Source of the DNA: an uncultured Rickettsiales bacterium
GTDB lineage: Bacteria > Pseudomonadota > Alphaproteobacteria > Rickettsiales > UBA1997
Direction: 5' to 3'
DNA length: 64,000 nt
NCBI GenBank assembly: GCA_944392135.1
Contig: CALXVQ010000007.1
Location: 1 to 64,000 of the forward strand
Under the pieces are notes generated by a model. It searched no databases. It was not told the origin of the DNA and saw only the letters and a program-made list of their open reading frames with translations. The translations under genes were made by a program, and so were the position numbers. Positions 55,468-64,000 of the stretch are shown piece by piece (the stretch's first letter is position 1; every line of letters starts with the position of its first letter).

Positions 55468-56457
55468 TTATATTACACCAGCTCTTAAACAATCTTGTAT
55501 ATGAATTAAACCAATAACTTTTTTAATATTTTCAACTTCCTCAACTACTAAAAGAACTTGAATATAATTATTATTTTCACCAACACCTCTTTTCATCATT
55601 TTTACAGCATCTAATGCAAAAGCATCTTTATTTATTGTAATTGGATTAGGTGTCATTATATCTACAATTTTTTTACTCATTAAGTCTTTGTATTGTATAA
55701 TTTTTCTTTTAAAATCACCATCTGTAATTATACCTACTAAACTATTATTTTTATCAAGTACAGCAACACAACCTAATGGTTTTTCAATCATAATATTTAT
55801 AACTTTTTCAATAGAATCATCTTCGTGAGCCAATGGTAATTCATCACCTTTATGCATCAATTCTTTAACTTTTAATAAAGTAGAACCCAATTTTCCACCT
55901 GGATGAAAAACTTTAAAATTGTCTTTATTAAAATGTTTTGCATTAATTAATGCAGTTGCAACAGCATCCAAATAAGCTAATATCATTATTTCAGATGTTG
56001 TTGGTGAATCAACAATATTGGTTTGTTCTATATTTTCTAAAACAACAGCGATATTTGCAGCTTGTGCTAAAAATGAATTAGGATTTCTTGTAATTCCAAT
56101 TAAGGTAATATCAAATCTTTTGCAATATGCAATAATATCATTTAGTTCTTTTGTAGAACCAGAATTGGATAATAAAATAACAGTATCTTTTTCTGTAATC
56201 ATACCTAAATCTCCATGACTTGCTTCATCAGCATGTACAAATAGGGCGGGGGTACCAGTTGAAGAAAAAGTAGCTGCAACTCTCCTTGCAAGATAACCGG
56301 GTTTACCAACTCCACTTAATATTATTCTACCTTTTGTATTTAATATAGTTTTTACAACTTTTTCAAATGTGGAATTAATAGAATTTTCAAGTACGGATGT
56401 AAGGCCTTTTATTTCTACACTTAAAGAATGCTTTCCATCTTCAATATATTTTGACAC
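55468..56457 (-). CDS. kdsD: Arabinose-5-phosphate isomerase
   Basis: It converts ribulose 5-phosphate to arabinose 5-phosphate, the first step to KDO of lipopolysaccharide. The SIS domain carries GRIILSGVGKPGYLARRVA, SSTGTPALFVHADEASHGDLG and LLSNSGSTKEL. HPGGKLGS links to two CBS domains (about 205-329). Start codon is GTG. Length 329 is normal. Together with bamA it argues that this bacterium makes an LPS-type outer membrane, which many Anaplasmataceae do not. Confidence 0.95.
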   Translation of the reverse strand: MSKYIEDGKHSLSVEIKGLTSVLENSINSTFEKVVKTILNTKGRIILSGVGKPGYLARRVAATFSSTGTPALFVHADEASHGDLGMITEKDTVILLSNSGSTKELNDIIAYCKRFDITLIGITRNPNSFLAQAANIAVVLENIEQTNIVDSPTTSEIMILAYLDAVATALINAKHFNKDNFKVFHPGGKLGSTLLKVKELMHKGDELPLAHEDDSIEKVINIMIEKPLGCVAVLDKNNSLVGIITDGDFKRKIIQYKDLMSKKIVDIMTPNPITINKDAFALDAVKMMKRGVGENNNYIQVLLVVEEVENIKKVIGLIHIQDCLRAGVI

Positions 56458-56567
56458 TATATATAAAATTATTTTTACCTATTGGTATTTTTAAAGTTTT
56501 TTTTTAAAAAAACAATAGTGTATTAAATAATTATTGAAAAATAATTTTTATTGTTTTATGGTATGTA

Positions 56568-57302
56568 ATGATGTTAATGTTAATAATTGATAATATGATA
56601 AATACTAATAAAAAAGGTTTCTCTTTGATAGAATTATCTATCGTTTTAATTATTATTGGTCTTTTAGTTGCTGGTATCACTGGTGGTGCTAGTTTAATTA
56701 AAAGTGCTGAATTAAGAGCTGTTATGACAGATATTAGAAATTACCAAACCGCTGTTAATGCTTATTACACATCCAGAGGTGAACTTCCTGGTACAAGTGG
56801 TTCTTCCGAAATGAATTTTGCTAATTCTTGTTTAGCTTGGGCACAAATGGTTAATGAGGGTATAGTTGATGCTAATTTAGGTTCATTCACTACAATTAGT
56901 GGTACAAAACAATACACATGTAATCCTAGCACAATAACTTCAGTTACTGCAGACAACTCAATTGGTTCAAAAATGAAAGGTGGTTATTATGCATTAGGTT
57001 ATAATAGCGAAATGTTATCCAATGTTATTTTCTTAGTTGGTAGTGGCGAAACAGTAGGTAATATGGCAACTGCAACAGCAGGTACTGCAGCAAAATTAAC
57101 CGAAACAGTTGTTTCTAGAAAAGATGCTAAATTCTTAGATGACAAAATGGATAATGGTATTTCTAATTCTGGAAAAATATATGGATTTTCAGGACCTGTT
57201 GTTGGTGAAGCATCAGAAGGTTGTGTTTATAACAATTCATCTACAACTCTTGAAAATGAAACAGTTAGAGATTGTGGTATAGCAGTATCTATTGGTTTAT
57301 AG
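56568..57302 (+). CDS. Type IV pilin-like protein, probable major pilin
   Basis: The prepilin motif GFSLIELSIVLIIIGLLVAG follows a short leader. The ATG at 56595 (MINTNKKG) gives an 8-residue leader with Gly at -1 and is more likely than the first ATG at 56568. The rest contains ITGGASLIKSAELRAVMTDI and a Gly/Ser/Thr-rich globular domain with cysteines at the end (EGCVYN, RDCGI). Composition and codons are clearly less A/T-biased than in the other pilin genes, as expected for a highly expressed subunit. A strong terminator follows at 57326-57354. Confidence 0.87.
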   Translation: MMLMLIIDNMINTNKKGFSLIELSIVLIIIGLLVAGITGGASLIKSAELRAVMTDIRNYQTAVNAYYTSRGELPGTSGSSEMNFANSCLAWAQMVNEGIVDANLGSFTTISGTKQYTCNPSTITSVTADNSIGSKMKGGYYALGYNSEMLSNVIFLVGSGETVGNMATATAGTAAKLTETVVSRKDAKFLDDKMDNGISNSGKIYGFSGPVVGEASEGCVYNNSSTTLENETVRDCGIAVSIGL

Positions 57303-57325
57303 TTTAGATTACTATTTATATAAAA

Positions 57326-57354
57326 GTCCTTTATATTTTTATAATATAAGGGAT
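57326..57354 (+). terminator. Terminator after pilin gene
   Basis: A 12-bp stem with two G-U pairs (57326-57337 and 57343-57354), a 5-nt loop and a trailing TTTTTA. It is an intrinsic terminator directly after the pilin stop. Confidence 0.75.
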
Positions 57355-57392
57355 TTTTTATTGAAATTTTATTTTTCTTATTTATATTCTAT

Positions 57393-58199
57393 ATGTATAA
57401 AAAAATTTATAATTATATGTTTAAAATTTTTAAGAAAAGTATTAAATATTTACTTTGTTTATCTATATTATTAATAATTGGATTATATATTCAACATAAT
57501 ACTCAAAGCATTTTTGTTATTAATGATATTACTAAAAATACTATAATTATAAATAATAATAAAATATATGGTGAAGTAAAAACAAATATTGCTAGTGTAC
57601 CAAAATTACCATCTTTACAAAGAAAAGAAAGAAAAAATAAAAATAAAGAAGATAATACAAAAGAACAAGAAATAATTACAACAGATGATTATTTTTTTGG
57701 ATCAAGCAATGCCCCAATTACAATAGTTGAATATTCAAGTTATAATTGTCCACATTGTTTAAGTCTGCATAACAATACAATGGCTAACATTAAAGTGGAT
57801 TATATTGATACAAATAAAGTAAAATATATTAAAAGAATATTTATTCAAAAAAATTCAATGCTTGGTGTATTATTACCTTATTGTGTAAAACCGGAAAATA
57901 GATATAATTTAGTTGAAGATTTGTATAAAAATGTTGATATATGGTTAGATTCCAAAAATCAAAAAGAAGAACTTAAAAAAATAGCACTTAAAAATGGTTT
58001 TACAGAAGAACAATTTAATTCTTGTATTAAAAATGCAAAACTTGCTAATAAAATAATAAAAAAACAACAAGAATATGCTAGAAAATTTAAAATATTTTCA
58101 ACACCAACCTTATTTATTAACGATAAAAGAATAACTGGTAGTACATCATATAATAATATTAAAAAAATAATAGAGGAAGAACTTGCTAGAAATAATTAA
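57393..58199 (+). CDS. DsbA-family thiol oxidoreductase, CPHC
   Basis: This is a membrane-anchored periplasmic protein. A hydrophobic segment (about residues 18-35) acts as signal anchor, and a Lys-rich linker leads to the thioredoxin fold. The active site is SSYNCPHCLSLH (CPHC, as in E. coli DsbA), with cis-Pro in FSTPTLFIND. Two further cysteines occur between (PYCVK, NSCIK). It would oxidise exported proteins such as the Cys-containing pilins and lipoprotein in this window. The next gene overlaps by 17 bp and is a paralogue with an altered active site. Confidence 0.88.
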   Translation: MYKKIYNYMFKIFKKSIKYLLCLSILLIIGLYIQHNTQSIFVINDITKNTIIINNNKIYGEVKTNIASVPKLPSLQRKERKNKNKEDNTKEQEIITTDDYFFGSSNAPITIVEYSSYNCPHCLSLHNNTMANIKVDYIDTNKVKYIKRIFIQKNSMLGVLLPYCVKPENRYNLVEDLYKNVDIWLDSKNQKEELKKIALKNGFTEEQFNSCIKNAKLANKIIKKQQEYARKFKIFSTPTLFINDKRITGSTSYNNIKKIIEEELARNN

Positions 58200-58899
58200 A
58201 GAATACATATGGCCTAAACTTAAAATTATATTAGTTTTTATAGTTTTAGGAGTTTTTTTATATTTTTATATTGGTTTTAGAAAAGATAACTGGAAACAAT
58301 ATAATGACAAAATACAATTTCAGAAAGATTTTGAAAAGCAAGCAGTAGCACAAATCAATAATATAGATAAAGATAAAAATATTCTTGGCTATGACGATGC
58401 TAAAATTACAATTATTGAATATATAAATGTTATGTGTCCTTACTCTTTAAAGTTTCATAGAAGAAGTTATAATAAAATTTTAGAAGATTTTGTTGAGACT
58501 CATAAAGCAAAATATGTTATTAGAGTTGCATTAGCGAGTGAACAATCAAAAATTATGGCTAGAATCTTCAATTGTATTAATGATAATAATATAGCTTATG
58601 AATTTTTAAATAACTGTATGTTATATTATTCAGAATGGGTTGGATTAAAAAATGATAGTCAAGAGGAAGCTTTAAGAAAAATAGCTGATTTTAGTGGTGT
58701 AGAAGATGAAGAATTTTATTTATGTTATAATAACACAGAACTAGATGCAACTTTGCAATCGAAGGAACAAAATGAAATGAAATACTTTATGTATTTATCA
58801 ACTCCTATGGTTGTAATAAATGAAGACATACTTAGTGGAAATATAGAATATAATAAACTAAAACGAATTGCTAATAAAGAATATAGAAAAGCTAAATAA
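58183..58899 (+). CDS. DsbA-like protein with CPYS active site
   Basis: This is a paralogue of the preceding gene (238 residues) with one N-terminal membrane helix and the same thioredoxin fold. Its active-site motif reads MCPYSLKFH, so the second catalytic Cys is replaced by Ser. The cis-Pro loop STPMVVIN is kept. Single-Cys thioredoxin-fold proteins can act as reductases or isomerases of mixed disulfides but not as simple dithiol oxidants. Two other cysteines occur (FNCIND, NNCML). The start is TTG within the upstream gene, preceded by AGAGGAAG. Confidence 0.82.
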   Translation: MLEIIKEYIWPKLKIILVFIVLGVFLYFYIGFRKDNWKQYNDKIQFQKDFEKQAVAQINNIDKDKNILGYDDAKITIIEYINVMCPYSLKFHRRSYNKILEDFVETHKAKYVIRVALASEQSKIMARIFNCINDNNIAYEFLNNCMLYYSEWVGLKNDSQEEALRKIADFSGVEDEEFYLCYNNTELDATLQSKEQNEMKYFMYLSTPMVVINEDILSGNIEYNKLKRIANKEYRKAK

Positions 58900-59460
58900 T
58901 TAAGCCTTTTTTAAAACATTAGTTAAAAATAAATCTCTATTATTAAGCATTAAGTTAGCATTGTTGACAATTCTATCACAAATATTTTCTAATTTTACTC
59001 TTTCATCTTCTGTAAATTTATTTAATACAAAATTTATTACATCGTTATTATATTTTGGTCTACCTATACCAATTCTAATTCTATGATAGTCTTTACCAAT
59101 CATTTCATCTATACTTTTAATACCATTATGTCCAGCAGAACCACCACCAGTTTTAAATTTCATTTTACCTAATTCTAAATCCATATCATCTTGAAATACA
59201 TAAATATTTTCCAATGGTATTTTATAAAAATTTGCAACTTCGGAAACAGCAATACCAGATTTATTCATATATGTTTGTGGTTTGATTAAAATAATTTTTG
59301 TACCATTTATAAAACCAGTAAAAATTTCAGAATGAAACTTTTTGGTATCATATAATAAATTATATTCTCTAATCATTTTGTCAGCAACCAAAAATCCAAC
59401 ATTATGCCTTGTGTTGTCATATTCAGTACCAATATTTCCTAAACCAACTAATAAAATCAT
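58900..59460 (-). CDS. pth: Peptidyl-tRNA hydrolase
   Basis: It releases tRNA from prematurely ended peptidyl-tRNA. The N-terminus MILLVGLGNIGTEYDNTRHN includes the catalytic His19. FQDDMDLELGK has the conserved Asp, and GGGSAGHNGIKS is the tRNA-binding loop. I set the start at the ATG at 59460; the frame continues to 59523 but the extra residues are not family-like. Length 186 is normal. The gene is downstream of pgk on the same strand, separated by a hairpin. Confidence 0.95.
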   Translation of the reverse strand: MILLVGLGNIGTEYDNTRHNVGFLVADKMIREYNLLYDTKKFHSEIFTGFINGTKIILIKPQTYMNKSGIAVSEVANFYKIPLENIYVFQDDMDLELGKMKFKTGGGSAGHNGIKSIDEMIGKDYHRIRIGIGRPKYNNDVINFVLNKFTEDERVKLENICDRIVNNANLMLNNRDLFLTNVLKKA

Positions 59461-59541
59461 ATTATATATTTTATAAACAATACCTGTATTTTTAAAAAAA
59501 GAAAAAAATAAGTCAATAATCAAATAATATTTATATACAAA

Positions 59542-59572
59542 AACACTACAAGAATTAACATCTTGTAGTGTT
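59542..59572 (-). terminator. Terminator after pgk
   Basis: A 12-bp perfect stem (59542-59553 with 59561-59572) and 7-nt loop lie 20 bp after the pgk stop. On the minus strand it runs into TTTGTATATAAAT. Confidence 0.7.
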
Positions 59573-59591
59573 GTAAATATAAAAAATTATA

Positions 59592-60782
59592 TTATTTCAT
59601 AATTTTTTCAACAGCAGGTAATTTTCCTTTTTCTAACCATTTCAAGAAAGCACCACCGGCAGTTGATACATAAGTGAAATCTTTTGTAATATTTGCTTTA
59701 TTTAAAGCAGCTAAAATATCACCGCCACCTGCAACTGATTTAATATTTCCTTTCTTTGTTAAATCAGCAATATATCCAGCTAAGCTATCAGTTCCCTTAT
59801 TGAATGGTGAAATTTCATAAATTCCAATAGGTCCATTCCAAATAACTGTTTTACATTTTGTGAGTGTATTTTCAATTTTTTCAAGTGTTTTTTCACCTAA
59901 ATCAACAATAACATCATCACTATCAACACTATCAACAGAAACTGTTTTTACAGATTGATTTTCGGCAACTTGTGGTGCAACAACAACATCAACTGGTAAA
60001 ATAACTTCACAATTGTTTGCTTTTGCATCAGCTAATAAATCTAATGCATCTTGTTTTAATTCTTCCTCTTTGAGTGAATTTCCAACAGGTTTTCCTAATG
60101 CATATAAGAAAGTATTAGCCATACCACCACCAACTACAACATATTCGTATTTTTTAACTAATGCTTTTAATAATTCTAATTTTGTAGAAACTTTTGAACC
60201 ACCAACAATAACCATAACAGGTTTTTCTGGATTAGAAACTAAATTAGTTAAGTTTTCAATTTCTTCTTCTAATGTGAAACCTGCATAAGCTGGAAGTAAT
60301 GCTGGAACACCAACCATAGAAGCATGTTTTCTATGACATGTTGAGAAAGCATCATTTACATAAATTTCTGCTAAACTAGCTAATTCTTTTGCATAATTTT
60401 CGTCGTTAGCTTCTTCACCTGGATGAAATCTAAGATTTTCAAGTAAAATAACTTCACCATAATTTGTATTAGCAATATCTTTTTTTGTTTGTTCACCAAT
60501 ACAATCATTGGAAAAATTGAATTTTACTTTTGGCATTAATTCTTTTAATCTTTCTAAAACAATTTTTAAAGATAATTCTTCTTTTACAGTACCTTTTGGA
60601 CTTCCTAAATGAGAAGTTAAAACAACTTTTGCACCATTATTTACTAAATATTCAATAGTAGGCATTGTTGCTTTAATTCTAGTATCATCAATAATTTTTC
60701 CATCTTTGATACTAATATTCATATCAGCTCTAACAAAAACAACTTTGTCTTTTACATTTAAATCTTTAATTTTATTAAACAT
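59592..60782 (-). CDS. pgk: Phosphoglycerate kinase
   Basis: This glycolytic and gluconeogenic kinase makes ATP from 1,3-bisphosphoglycerate. The N-terminal domain has KVVFVRADMNISIKDGKI, SHLGSPKG and LLENLRFHPGEEAND. The C-terminal nucleotide domain has VIVGGSKVSTKLELL, WNGPIGIYE and the loop SVAGGGDILAAL. Length 396 is normal. Gapdh and other glycolysis genes are not nearby. Its presence means at least part of the triose pathway is retained, which most Rickettsia have lost. Confidence 0.97.
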   Translation of the reverse strand: MFNKIKDLNVKDKVVFVRADMNISIKDGKIIDDTRIKATMPTIEYLVNNGAKVVLTSHLGSPKGTVKEELSLKIVLERLKELMPKVKFNFSNDCIGEQTKKDIANTNYGEVILLENLRFHPGEEANDENYAKELASLAEIYVNDAFSTCHRKHASMVGVPALLPAYAGFTLEEEIENLTNLVSNPEKPVMVIVGGSKVSTKLELLKALVKKYEYVVVGGGMANTFLYALGKPVGNSLKEEELKQDALDLLADAKANNCEVILPVDVVVAPQVAENQSVKTVSVDSVDSDDVIVDLGEKTLEKIENTLTKCKTVIWNGPIGIYEISPFNKGTDSLAGYIADLTKKGNIKSVAGGGDILAALNKANITKDFTYVSTAGGAFLKWLEKGKLPAVEKIMK

Positions 60783-60851
60783 TTTTATAAAACTTTGTTA
60801 ATACATTTCTAAAATACTATTAAATAGATTATTTGCAAGAAAAAAATTTAT

Positions 60852-61835
60852 CTATCTAGATATTTCATTGTTTATAATTGTAGAAACTGCATCTTTTAAT
60901 TCATTCATTTGAGAAGATAAATTATTTATTTCGCTCATAATAATATTACTAATAGCAGAATTTTTAGCACCAGATAATGCCATTTTTAAAGAATTAATTT
61001 TTTGATTAAGTAAGTCTATTTTTTCATTAGCTTGCTGTGGATTTTGTATATTGAATTTTGTAAAAGTTTCTTTTGCTGATTTAATTTTTTCTTTATTATT
61101 TAATATTTTATCAACAAATTTTTCGTCTTTAATATTTGTGTTTATGTTATTTTGTTCTAATATGTTTTTTATTTTATTTTCTTTTTGCTTTTCATTAATT
61201 TTATTATCTTTATTTTTTTTCTGTTTTTCTTTTTCCTTTTGTTCTTTTTCTTTTTGTTCTCTTTCTTTTTGTTCTCGCTCTTTCTTATCTTTTTCTTCCT
61301 TTTCTTGTTTTTCTTTTTTCTCTTTTTCTTCCCTTTCTCTTTTTTCTTTATCTTGTTTATCTTTTTCAACCTTTTCCTTTTCTTCTTTTTGAGTTTTTAA
61401 TTTTTTTTCTTCTTCTTGTTCCTTCTCTTTTATCTTATTTTTCTTTTCTTCTTCTTCAAGTTTTCTTCTGGTTTCTTTTTTATTGTCTTCTTCTTTATTT
61501 TTCTTTTCAAAAATTTCTTTTTCTTTTTTTCTTTCTATTTCTGCATTAAGTTCAACAATTTTATTTATTATATCATTTATATCTAAAATACTATTTTCGC
61601 TAGATAATAAAAATTCTTCTAACTTTTTTAATATTGCATCATCTATATTAAGAATTAAATTTCTATTTCTAGAATTTTTTTGATTAATAGTAATTTTATT
61701 TAATTGCTTAATTAATTCTCTAAATTTAAATTTTTTATTGGTATATTTAGATAATAAATCATTATTAAATTTTTTGCTATGTGGAGCAATAATCTTTAAT
61801 ATATTAATTATATCTTTAAAATCATTATTATTCAC
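60852..61835 (-). CDS. Lys/Glu-rich coiled-coil protein
   Basis: This protein of 327 residues has no recognised family. Residues 1-100 and 225-327 look like ordinary helical segments. The middle (about 100-225) is a highly repetitive stretch of Lys, Glu and Gln (units such as KEREQKEKEQ and EEKKLKTQKEEKEK), probably a single long alpha helix or coiled coil. The GTG start overlaps the stop of yidC (TAGTG), so it is translationally coupled to the membrane insertase. There is no signal peptide. Because the repeat codes in several frames, other long frames here are compositional artefacts. Confidence 0.65.
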   Translation of the reverse strand: MNNNDFKDIINILKIIAPHSKKFNNDLLSKYTNKKFKFRELIKQLNKITINQKNSRNRNLILNIDDAILKKLEEFLLSSENSILDINDIINKIVELNAEIERKKEKEIFEKKNKEEDNKKETRRKLEEEEKKNKIKEKEQEEEKKLKTQKEEKEKVEKDKQDKEKREREEKEKKEKQEKEEKDKKEREQKEREQKEKEQKEKEKQKKNKDNKINEKQKENKIKNILEQNNINTNIKDEKFVDKILNNKEKIKSAKETFTKFNIQNPQQANEKIDLLNQKINSLKMALSGAKNSAISNIIMSEINNLSSQMNELKDAVSTIINNEISR

Positions 61836-63580
61836 TATTTTTTTATATTTTTAAGTATTTTTTTCTCAACCCATAATTGTTGAATAATAGTTATAACATT
61901 GCTAAAAATCCAATAAATCAATAAACCAGCAGGCATACCAGCAAACATAACTAAAAATATAATTGGCATAAGTTTAGTCATTGTTTTCATTTCTTCTGGT
62001 GTATTAGCTGTTGCAGATGATAATTTTTGTTGCAACCACATTGTAAAACCCATTAAACAAGGTAAGAAACCAATATGTAAAAAATTTACTTGATAAGGTA
62101 ATAAACCAAATAAATTCCATATAGTTGTAGGATCGGCCACGGATAAATCTTTTATATAACCAAAAAATGGTGCCTGTCTCATATCTATTGATATAACTAA
62201 AACTTTATATAATGAAAAGAAAACTGGTATTTGAACAAACATAGGTAAACAACCAGATAATGGATTAACATTTTCTTTTTTATAAAGATTCATAATCTCC
62301 ATATTCATTTTCATTTTATCATTAGAATATCTATTTTTTATAACATCTAATTTTGGTTGTAAAATTTTCATTTTAGCCATTGAAACTAATGATTTTTTTG
62401 TAAATGGATACATTGCTAATTTTACAACTAATGTTAATAATAAAATCGCTAAACCAAAATTTCCTAAAAAATTATAAAAACCTCTTAAAATTATATATAT
62501 AGGTTTTGTTAAAAAATAAAACCAACCAAAATCAACAGCTCTATCAAATAAGGATAAATCATATTGGAAAGAATATTGATCTAAAAGATTTAATATTTTA
62601 GGACCTGTAAATATATAAGTATTAATACTTTCTTTTGTATTTGGATTAACTAATATATTATTTGTGTTAAAATTAATAATATATTCATCATTTTTAAAAT
62701 TTGTTGCAACATTAAATAAAGAATCATTTGTTCTTGTGGTTGCGAGAGATACTAGCCAATATTTATCAGTAAAACCAGCCCAGCTAAAACCTTTATCAAA
62801 ATTAAAATGCTTTTTTGATAATTTTGTATATTTAATTTCTTCAATAGTATCGTTAAATGAGCCTATAAAACCATCAAATACACCAAGTGATTGTTCTACA
62901 TTTGTAATATTTTTTTTAATTATTTGAGTATTTAGACTAACAAAAATTTGATTTTCTGTATTGTTTATAATATTTTGATCTATTGAAAACATATAGTTTT
63001 CATCAATAGAAAGCATTAATTGAAAAATAACTCCTTCATTATTATCGTATGTAAGTATAACTGGATTATTTAAACTTAAAGTATCTCTATTTGCTGTCCA
63101 TATAGTATTTTCATTTGGTAATTTTATATTGCTACTACTATTCCAATTAAATACAATATAATAAGGATTCTCGCTTTGTTCTGGATTTAATAGTTGAACT
63201 TTTTCATTAGAATTTAAAGATTTATTATAATTTTCAAGAATAAGATTATCAAAAACTAAACCTTTTAAATTAATACTACCTTTTAATTTTTCTGTTTCTA
63301 TATTTAATAATTTCACTTCTTCTTTATCAATATTATCTATACTTTTATCATTATTTAAATTTTTTGCAATTTTCTCTTCTTCAATTATTAATTGTTTATC
63401 AATATTGTCTTCTTTTTGTTGGTCTTCTTTATATTCTTGCTCTGCTTTATTTATAGCTTTTTCATAATTTGTAGGTAATGTTTTATTTCCATAATATTTA
63501 AGCCAAGCTACCATTAAAATTGTTGATAATATTGTAGCAATAAGTATTCTTTTATCATAATTAAAATTATTATTTTTCAT
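61835..63580 (-). CDS. yidC: Membrane protein insertase YidC
   Basis: It inserts and folds inner-membrane proteins with or without Sec. An N-terminal membrane helix (about 10-28) precedes a large periplasmic domain to about residue 350, then the conserved five-helix core. Core motifs are the region after NFGLAILLLTLVVKLAMYPF, the LQPKLDVIKNRYSNDKMKM segment, and LSGCLPMFVQIPVFFSLYKV. Length 581 is typical for Gram-negative YidC. rnpA, rpmH and the small yidD are not adjacent. The downstream coiled-coil gene is coupled to it. Confidence 0.95.
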   Translation of the reverse strand: MKNNNFNYDKRILIATILSTILMVAWLKYYGNKTLPTNYEKAINKAEQEYKEDQQKEDNIDKQLIIEEEKIAKNLNNDKSIDNIDKEEVKLLNIETEKLKGSINLKGLVFDNLILENYNKSLNSNEKVQLLNPEQSENPYYIVFNWNSSSNIKLPNENTIWTANRDTLSLNNPVILTYDNNEGVIFQLMLSIDENYMFSIDQNIINNTENQIFVSLNTQIIKKNITNVEQSLGVFDGFIGSFNDTIEEIKYTKLSKKHFNFDKGFSWAGFTDKYWLVSLATTRTNDSLFNVATNFKNDEYIINFNTNNILVNPNTKESINTYIFTGPKILNLLDQYSFQYDLSLFDRAVDFGWFYFLTKPIYIILRGFYNFLGNFGLAILLLTLVVKLAMYPFTKKSLVSMAKMKILQPKLDVIKNRYSNDKMKMNMEIMNLYKKENVNPLSGCLPMFVQIPVFFSLYKVLVISIDMRQAPFFGYIKDLSVADPTTIWNLFGLLPYQVNFLHIGFLPCLMGFTMWLQQKLSSATANTPEEMKTMTKLMPIIFLVMFAGMPAGLLIYWIFSNVITIIQQLWVEKKILKNIKK

Positions 63581-63747
63581 TGTTTTTTTATTTCCTTTTA
63601 ATTGAATAATAGCATTATAAATATAAAATTTTAAAAATCTACTATATATAATAATTTTTTATAAATATTAAAAAATATTAAAAAAAACTTTATTTTTAAA
63701 TTTTTCAAAATAAAATATGTAAAGAGTTCAATAAGTTTGCAATAAGT

Positions 63748-64000
63748 ATGGAAAAATACGAAGGAATGAGTTTCGAAGAAGCTATGAAGCTACTTGAAGA
63801 AAAAATTGCTTTATTAGAAAAAGAAGATGAGTCAGAAGAAGATTTAACAGGTGTTTATGAAGAAGCTGTAAATTTAAAGAATTACTGTGCTCAATTATTA
63901 TCAAATGAAAGAGAAGAAATTAGAAGAATCGCAAAAGAAAATAATATTCCATTATCAGAAATTGGTTTAGAAGAAAATGATATGTCTATTGATGAGCTTG
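63748..64000 (+). CDS. xseB: Exodeoxyribonuclease VII small subunit (partial)
   Basis: An open frame starting with ATG at 63748 runs off the right edge after 84 codons. The first 55 residues match XseB: MSFEEAMKLLEEKIALLEKE, then LTGVYEEAVNLKNYC and LLSNEREEI. These form the helical hairpin that joins the XseA large subunit in the nuclease. The sequence continues past the normal XseB length (about 75 residues) with an acidic tail (IPLSEIGLEENDMSIDEL). It is divergent from yidC, with an A/T-rich intergenic region between. Confidence 0.82.
   Translation, partial: MEKYEGMSFEEAMKLLEEKIALLEKEDESEEDLTGVYEEAVNLKNYCAQLLSNEREEIRRIAKENNIPLSEIGLEENDMSIDEL

Noticed and set aside
61051..61683. Several long plus-strand and alternative-frame open frames
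   Set aside because: They are antisense or shifted readings of the repetitive Lys/Glu codons and give near-pure Phe/Leu/Ser or Lys/Asn proteins.

Overview
The window is strongly A+T-rich, densely coded DNA from what looks like a host-associated alphaproteobacterium, most likely in or near Rickettsiales. The evidence is gene content: a DUF2610 protein of the Rickettsia type, a gene-transfer-agent-like (HK97-type) portal gene and a phage-type large terminase gene on separate, otherwise unrelated stretches, a YerC/TrpR-like repressor, HslV, and an A/T-biased codon set throughout. A marker-gene tree would be needed to fix the taxon. The cell is Gram-negative (BamA, KdsD, Lgt, MreBC), makes type IV-like pilins and periplasmic DsbA-like proteins, and keeps carbon metabolism genes (malic enzyme, propionyl-CoA carboxylase alpha, Pgk).

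Layout. 1-0.26 kb: dispersed palindromic repeats. 0.26-7.1 kb: rhodanese, tRNA-Ser, malic enzyme, a tandem pair of pilin-like genes (one broken by a nine-G tract), a TrpR-like repressor with an inverted repeat over its promoter, a GNAT/M20 pair and ribonuclease D. 7.1-16 kb: pccA, an unknown gene, a leucyl aminopeptidase with an inserted Cys cluster, the portal gene, a lipoprotein, a two-piece chromate transporter and hslV. 16.4-20.7 kb: a restriction/defence locus in which a DpnI-type operon (zinc-hook ATPase, DpnI, small protein) sits between the 5' remnant of a DpnA-type methyltransferase and the 3' remnant of a DpnII-type endonuclease. 20.7-23.9 kb: a queuosine-precursor transporter, 1.5 kb of repeats and an Asn-rich hypothetical protein.

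24-43 kb is mainly housekeeping: lysS, truA, an SAH/MTA deaminase-like gene, tRNA-Cys, bamA, tRNA-Glu, DUF2610-ftsQ, uvrA, two HD-domain paralogues homogenised by gene conversion, yggU, mreBC, a thioredoxin-like membrane protein, rplM-rpsI and typA. 43-49 kb: lgt, a tiny CxCxC peptide gene with its own terminator, three tandem pilin-like genes and a terminase. 49-64 kb: prfB (with the programmed +1 frameshift), dnaE, an inositol-monophosphatase-family gene, gmk, kdsD, a likely major pilin, two DsbA-like genes (one CxxS), pth, pgk, a charged coiled-coil protein, yidC, and the start of xseB.

The points most worth a second look are the chimeric DpnI-in-DpnII locus with its RloC-like ATPase, the possible phase-variable pilin at 2.3-3.1 kb, the Cys-cluster insertion in PepA together with the CxCxC microprotein, and the composite repeats at 21.5-22.7 kb that recur at the left edge of the window.
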